Shown here: one piece after another, positions 7,124 through 8,928 of the stretch
Layout: each line of letters starts with the position of its first letter
How positions within the stretch are numbered: the stretch's first letter is position 1
Source of the DNA: Planctomycetota bacterium
GTDB taxonomy: Bacteria; Planctomycetota; Phycisphaerae; Sedimentisphaerales; Anaerobacaceae
Direction of reading: 5' to 3'
Length of the DNA: 8,928 bases
NCBI GenBank assembly: GCA_022567055.1
Contig: JADFHU010000185.1
Location: forward strand, 1 to 8,928
The notes under the pieces: model-generated
Seen by the model: the letters and a program-made list of their open reading frames with translations, nothing else
Databases searched by the model: none
What the model was told of the DNA's origin: nothing
Made by a program: the position numbers and the translations under genes

Positions 7124-7857
7124 TTAGGCTCTGTCGAAGTGTGTCGCTGCTGCTGATACTGGTATCCCTGTTCGGATGGGCGCATTCAAGTGCAGCCCAG
7201 GAAGCAGACGATGACTTCGACATGTTCGAGGAGGAGTTCCTCGATGAGCGCGTGACCGTCTCGGATCCGCTGCAGGGCCTGAACAGGTTCATGTTTAACC
7301 TCAACGACAAGGTCTATTTCTCGGTCATTAAGCCGATTGCCCGGGGATACAGGAAGGTGACGCCCAGGGTCGCGCGGATCAGCATGCGGAATTTCTTTCA
7401 CAATCTGGCCGCGCCCGGGCGCTTTGCCAACTGCGTGCTGCAGGGTAAGGGCAAGGGCGCCAACCGGGAACTCAAACGGTTCCTGGTCAATTCCACGGTC
7501 GGCATCTTGGGCTTCGCCGATCCCGCCAAGGAAGACATGGGCCTCGAAGCGACGAGGGAGGACCTGGGACAGACGCTGGCCACCTACGGGTTCGGCGACG
7601 GCTTCTACATCGTTTGGCCCTTCTTTGGGCCCTCCACCCTGCGCGACTCCCTCGGCCGGGCCGGGGACATCTGGGTCAATCCACTGATCTACGTCAACAG
7701 GACGGATGCCTACCTCGTGCTGGCCTCGGCCAAATCGGCCAATGAGTACTCCTTCCGCCTGGGGGATTACGAAGCGCTAAAGATGGACACCCTGGACCCC
7801 TATGTCGTCATGCGGAACGCCTACCTCCAGTATCGCAGGCAGCAAATCAGTGAATAG
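7120..7857 (+). CDS. mlaA: MlaA (VacJ) outer-membrane lipid asymmetry protein, without a lipobox
   Basis: The protein has 245 residues, near the usual length of about 250. The start is fixed by the 4-base overlap with the permease stop and by GGAGG (7111-7115), 4 bases upstream. MlaA signatures are DPLQGLNRFMFNLND (49-63), NFFHNLAAPGRFANCVLQGK (91-110), FLVNSTVGILGFADP (121-135), EDLGQTLATYGFGDGFYIVW (147-166) with PFFGPSTLRDS following, and DPYVVMRNAYLQYRR (226-240). In E. coli, MlaA is a ring in the outer membrane that removes mislocalised phospholipid from the outer leaflet and passes it to MlaC. Residues 1-26 form a signal peptide ending SSAAQ, with no lipobox Cys, so it is probably not lipidated, unlike E. 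coli MlaA. An acidic tract, DDDFDMFEEEF (30-40), follows cleavage and resembles the acidic loop of the neighbouring permease. It is the last gene of the operon and convergent with uppP. Confidence 0.92.
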   Translation: MIRLCRSVSLLLILVSLFGWAHSSAAQEADDDFDMFEEEFLDERVTVSDPLQGLNRFMFNLNDKVYFSVIKPIARGYRKVTPRVARISMRNFFHNLAAPGRFANCVLQGKGKGANRELKRFLVNSTVGILGFADPAKEDMGLEATREDLGQTLATYGFGDGFYIVWPFFGPSTLRDSLGRAGDIWVNPLIYVNRTDAYLVLASAKSANEYSFRLGDYEALKMDTLDPYVVMRNAYLQYRRQQISE

Positions 7858-7980
7858 ATTCGAGGCGTTTCGACTCTTCCATGATGACGTCATACGCGCA
7901 ACCACGCCCAAAATCCTTATGGAGTGCGATCTTGCCAGTAATGGTGACCGTCTCTCCGACCCTGGCGTGATCGCTCGTCG
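7847..7980 (-). pseudogene. Protein-coding remnant, possibly of an OB-fold domain, behind uppP
   Basis: On the minus strand the frame ending at the TGA of 7849-7847 encodes DHARVGETVTITGK (from 7972), then IALHKDFGRGCAYDVIMEES and a short tail: 41 codons in all. The alternation of hydrophobic and charged residues and the GKI...KDFG...YDVIMEE pattern resemble small beta-barrel (OB-fold-like) domains; this is a visual impression only. The frame continues upstream into the 3' end of uppP in a different phase, with no ATG, GTG or TTG start that makes sense. It overlaps the last 11 bases of mlaA tail to tail. It may be the surviving C-terminus of a gene lost by deletion, or a downstream gene that has lost its start. 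A chance open frame remains possible. Confidence 0.35.
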
Positions 7981-8928
7981 TCAGACGAGATGAAGTAACA
8001 GGGCGAAGATAGACAGCACTAAACAGTAGGCGGCGAAGGGTTTGAAGCAGGCCTTCCTAGAGGCCGAAATCAGCAGTCTCAGAGAGGGGATCCCGACTGC
8101 AAACGCCATCAACGCTCCCACCAAGATAGGCAGGAATGCTATGGTCCCAGTCTGAATCTCCTGGTAAACCCCCATGAACTCCACCGCGCTGGCCACTAGG
8201 ATCAGGCTAGCGCCCAGCAACATGCTGTATTCCACCGCCCAGCGTCGGTGTAGGCCACAGATCAAGATCGCCGTACAGATGGTGGCGCCACTCCGCGACA
8301 CACCGGGCAGCACGGCCAAGAGTTGGGCGAGTCCGACCAGACAGGCGCCCCTCAGACCGAACTGCCGCAGCCGGATCTTGGTCTTGGTGTGGGAATCCGT
8401 CAGGCTCAGGCCGATAGCGGTCAGCGTCCACATCGCCGCCAGGATGGGAAGACTACCCCTGGCCTGCACGAAGGCGTCTTTGATCAGGAAGGCGGGGACA
8501 CCTGTCACGAGTGTTGCCACGAGCGTCAATACCAGTAGACGGACGCCGGCGTTCTGGCGATAGAGCGTGACGGGATTCCTCGAACGTCGCCGCCCCTCCC
8601 GAATGCCCCCAATGAACGTGACGAAACTGCTTCGAAAAACAACAGCGATGGCGGCCACCGTGCCCACATGGACCGCAAGATCAAACAACACAAGTTCTGG
8701 CTCCTCTGGCGAAAGGCCCATGAATGTCTCCAGCAACACCAAGTGGCCCGATGAGGAAACAGGCAAGAACTCAGTGACACCCTGGATGGCCCCCAGGACG
8801 AGGCCGCCCGGCACATTCAAGACGCCGCTATCACCGAGCAGGCCTTCCCACCTGTGTTCGATGAGCCAGAGGAACAGGGTCAGCGAGAGCCCGGCATAGA
8901 CACCCAACAGTAGGTCATCGGCCAGGAT
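7981..8928 (-). CDS. uppP: Undecaprenyl-diphosphatase (UppP/BacA), apparently fused to a PgpA C-terminus; partial
   Basis: The frame is open from the window edge to TGA 7983-7981 (315 residues visible, 5' end missing). Residues about 38-315 are UppP, the integral-membrane enzyme that dephosphorylates undecaprenyl diphosphate to recycle the carrier for peptidoglycan and other envelope polymers. Its motifs are QGVTEFLPVSSSGH (49-62, catalytic Glu and His) and PGVSRSGAT (208-216, with the Arg). Residues 1-31, starting ILADDLLLGVYAGLS and ending LIEHRWEGLL, match the C-terminal end of phosphatidylglycerophosphatase A (E. coli PgpA has IMIDDIVAGV at the same place), including the Asp pair. No stop separates the parts, so a PgpA-UppP fusion is inferred. 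A separate UppP could start at TTG 8907 or near TTG 8820 (residue 37, where UppP homology begins), but neither has a good ribosome site. Downstream, in the gap with mlaA, is a gene remnant. Confidence 0.85.
   Translation of the reverse strand: MLADDLLLGVYAGLSLTLFLWLIEHRWEGLLGDSGVLNVPGGLVLGAIQGVTEFLPVSSSGHLVLLETFMGLSPEEPELVLFDLAVHVGTVAAIAVVFRSSFVTFIGGIREGRRRSRNPVTLYRQNAGVRLLVLTLVATLVTGVPAFLIKDAFVQARGSLPILAAMWTLTAIGLSLTDSHTKTKIRLRQFGLRGACLVGLAQLLAVLPGVSRSGATICTAILICGLHRRWAVEYSMLLGASLILVASAVEFMGVYQEIQTGTIAFLPILVGALMAFAVGIPSLRLLISASRKACFKPFAAYCLVLSIFALLLHLV

Noticed and set aside
7884..7893. Perfect palindrome ATGACGTCAT in the convergent gap
   Set aside because: A 10-base palindrome is not rare in nearly 9 kb, and it falls within the possible coding remnant; no second site is nearby.
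7974..7989. Hairpin CTCGTC-GTCA-GACGAG at the end of uppP as a terminator
   Set aside because: The stem has 6 pairs, overlaps the stop codon and has no T-run on either strand.
1..8928. CRISPR array, tRNA or rRNA genes
   Set aside because: No regularly spaced direct repeats, cloverleaf-like sequence or rRNA signature was seen on either strand.

Overview
The window reads as the genome of a Gram-negative-type (diderm) bacterium with moderately high GC. The best lineage guess is Planctomycetota or a relative. The reasons are a small membrane-anchored pseudopilin-like protein with an H-X9-NG variant of the H-X9-DG motif common there, a secreted PD40-type propeller protein, and a bacterial SPINDLY/OGT-type glycosyltransferase. 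This assignment is an inference from gene content only. MlaC- and MlaA-family proteins imply an outer membrane.

Left part (1-3728): a partial PD40 beta-propeller gene runs leftwards off the edge (615 to 1, minus). Next comes a 577-base gene-free stretch holding a large imperfect palindrome of A/T-rich arms (896-1031) and two smaller dyads. A TPR plus GT41 glycosyltransferase follows (2827 to 1193, minus), divergent from the pseudopilin-like gene (2976-3509, plus). Two copies of one short element with terminal inverted repeats lie here in opposite orientation: 433-594 (162 bp) inside the propeller gene and 3509-3728 (220 bp) touching the pseudopilin stop codon. The left copy sits exactly in phase and adds 54 codons between the start and the hydrophobic core of the signal peptide. 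The same frame is open through the right copy, which recalls in-frame palindromic elements such as those of Rickettsia.

Middle part (3840-7857, plus): a sigma70-like promoter precedes a three-gene operon encoding an MlaC/Ttg2D (HpnM-like) periplasmic lipid carrier, an 852-residue RND/MMPL permease (HpnN-like), and MlaA (VacJ). Together these could form a lipid-trafficking route between inner and outer membranes in which an RND pump takes the place of the MlaFEDB ABC transporter. The permease and MlaA carry similar acidic, aromatic-studded tracts in parts predicted to be periplasmic.

Right part (7847-8928, minus): an undecaprenyl-diphosphatase (UppP/BacA) reads without interruption from what looks like the C-terminal end of phosphatidylglycerophosphatase A (PgpA). 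This suggests a PgpA-UppP fusion of two lipid phosphatases, cut by the window edge. Behind it, in the convergent gap with mlaA, lies a 41-codon stretch without a start codon that looks protein-coding and may be a gene remnant.

The window as a whole is rich in envelope and lipid functions. The most notable points are the RND-based Mla operon, the apparent PgpA-UppP fusion, and the in-frame insertion element in a signal peptide.
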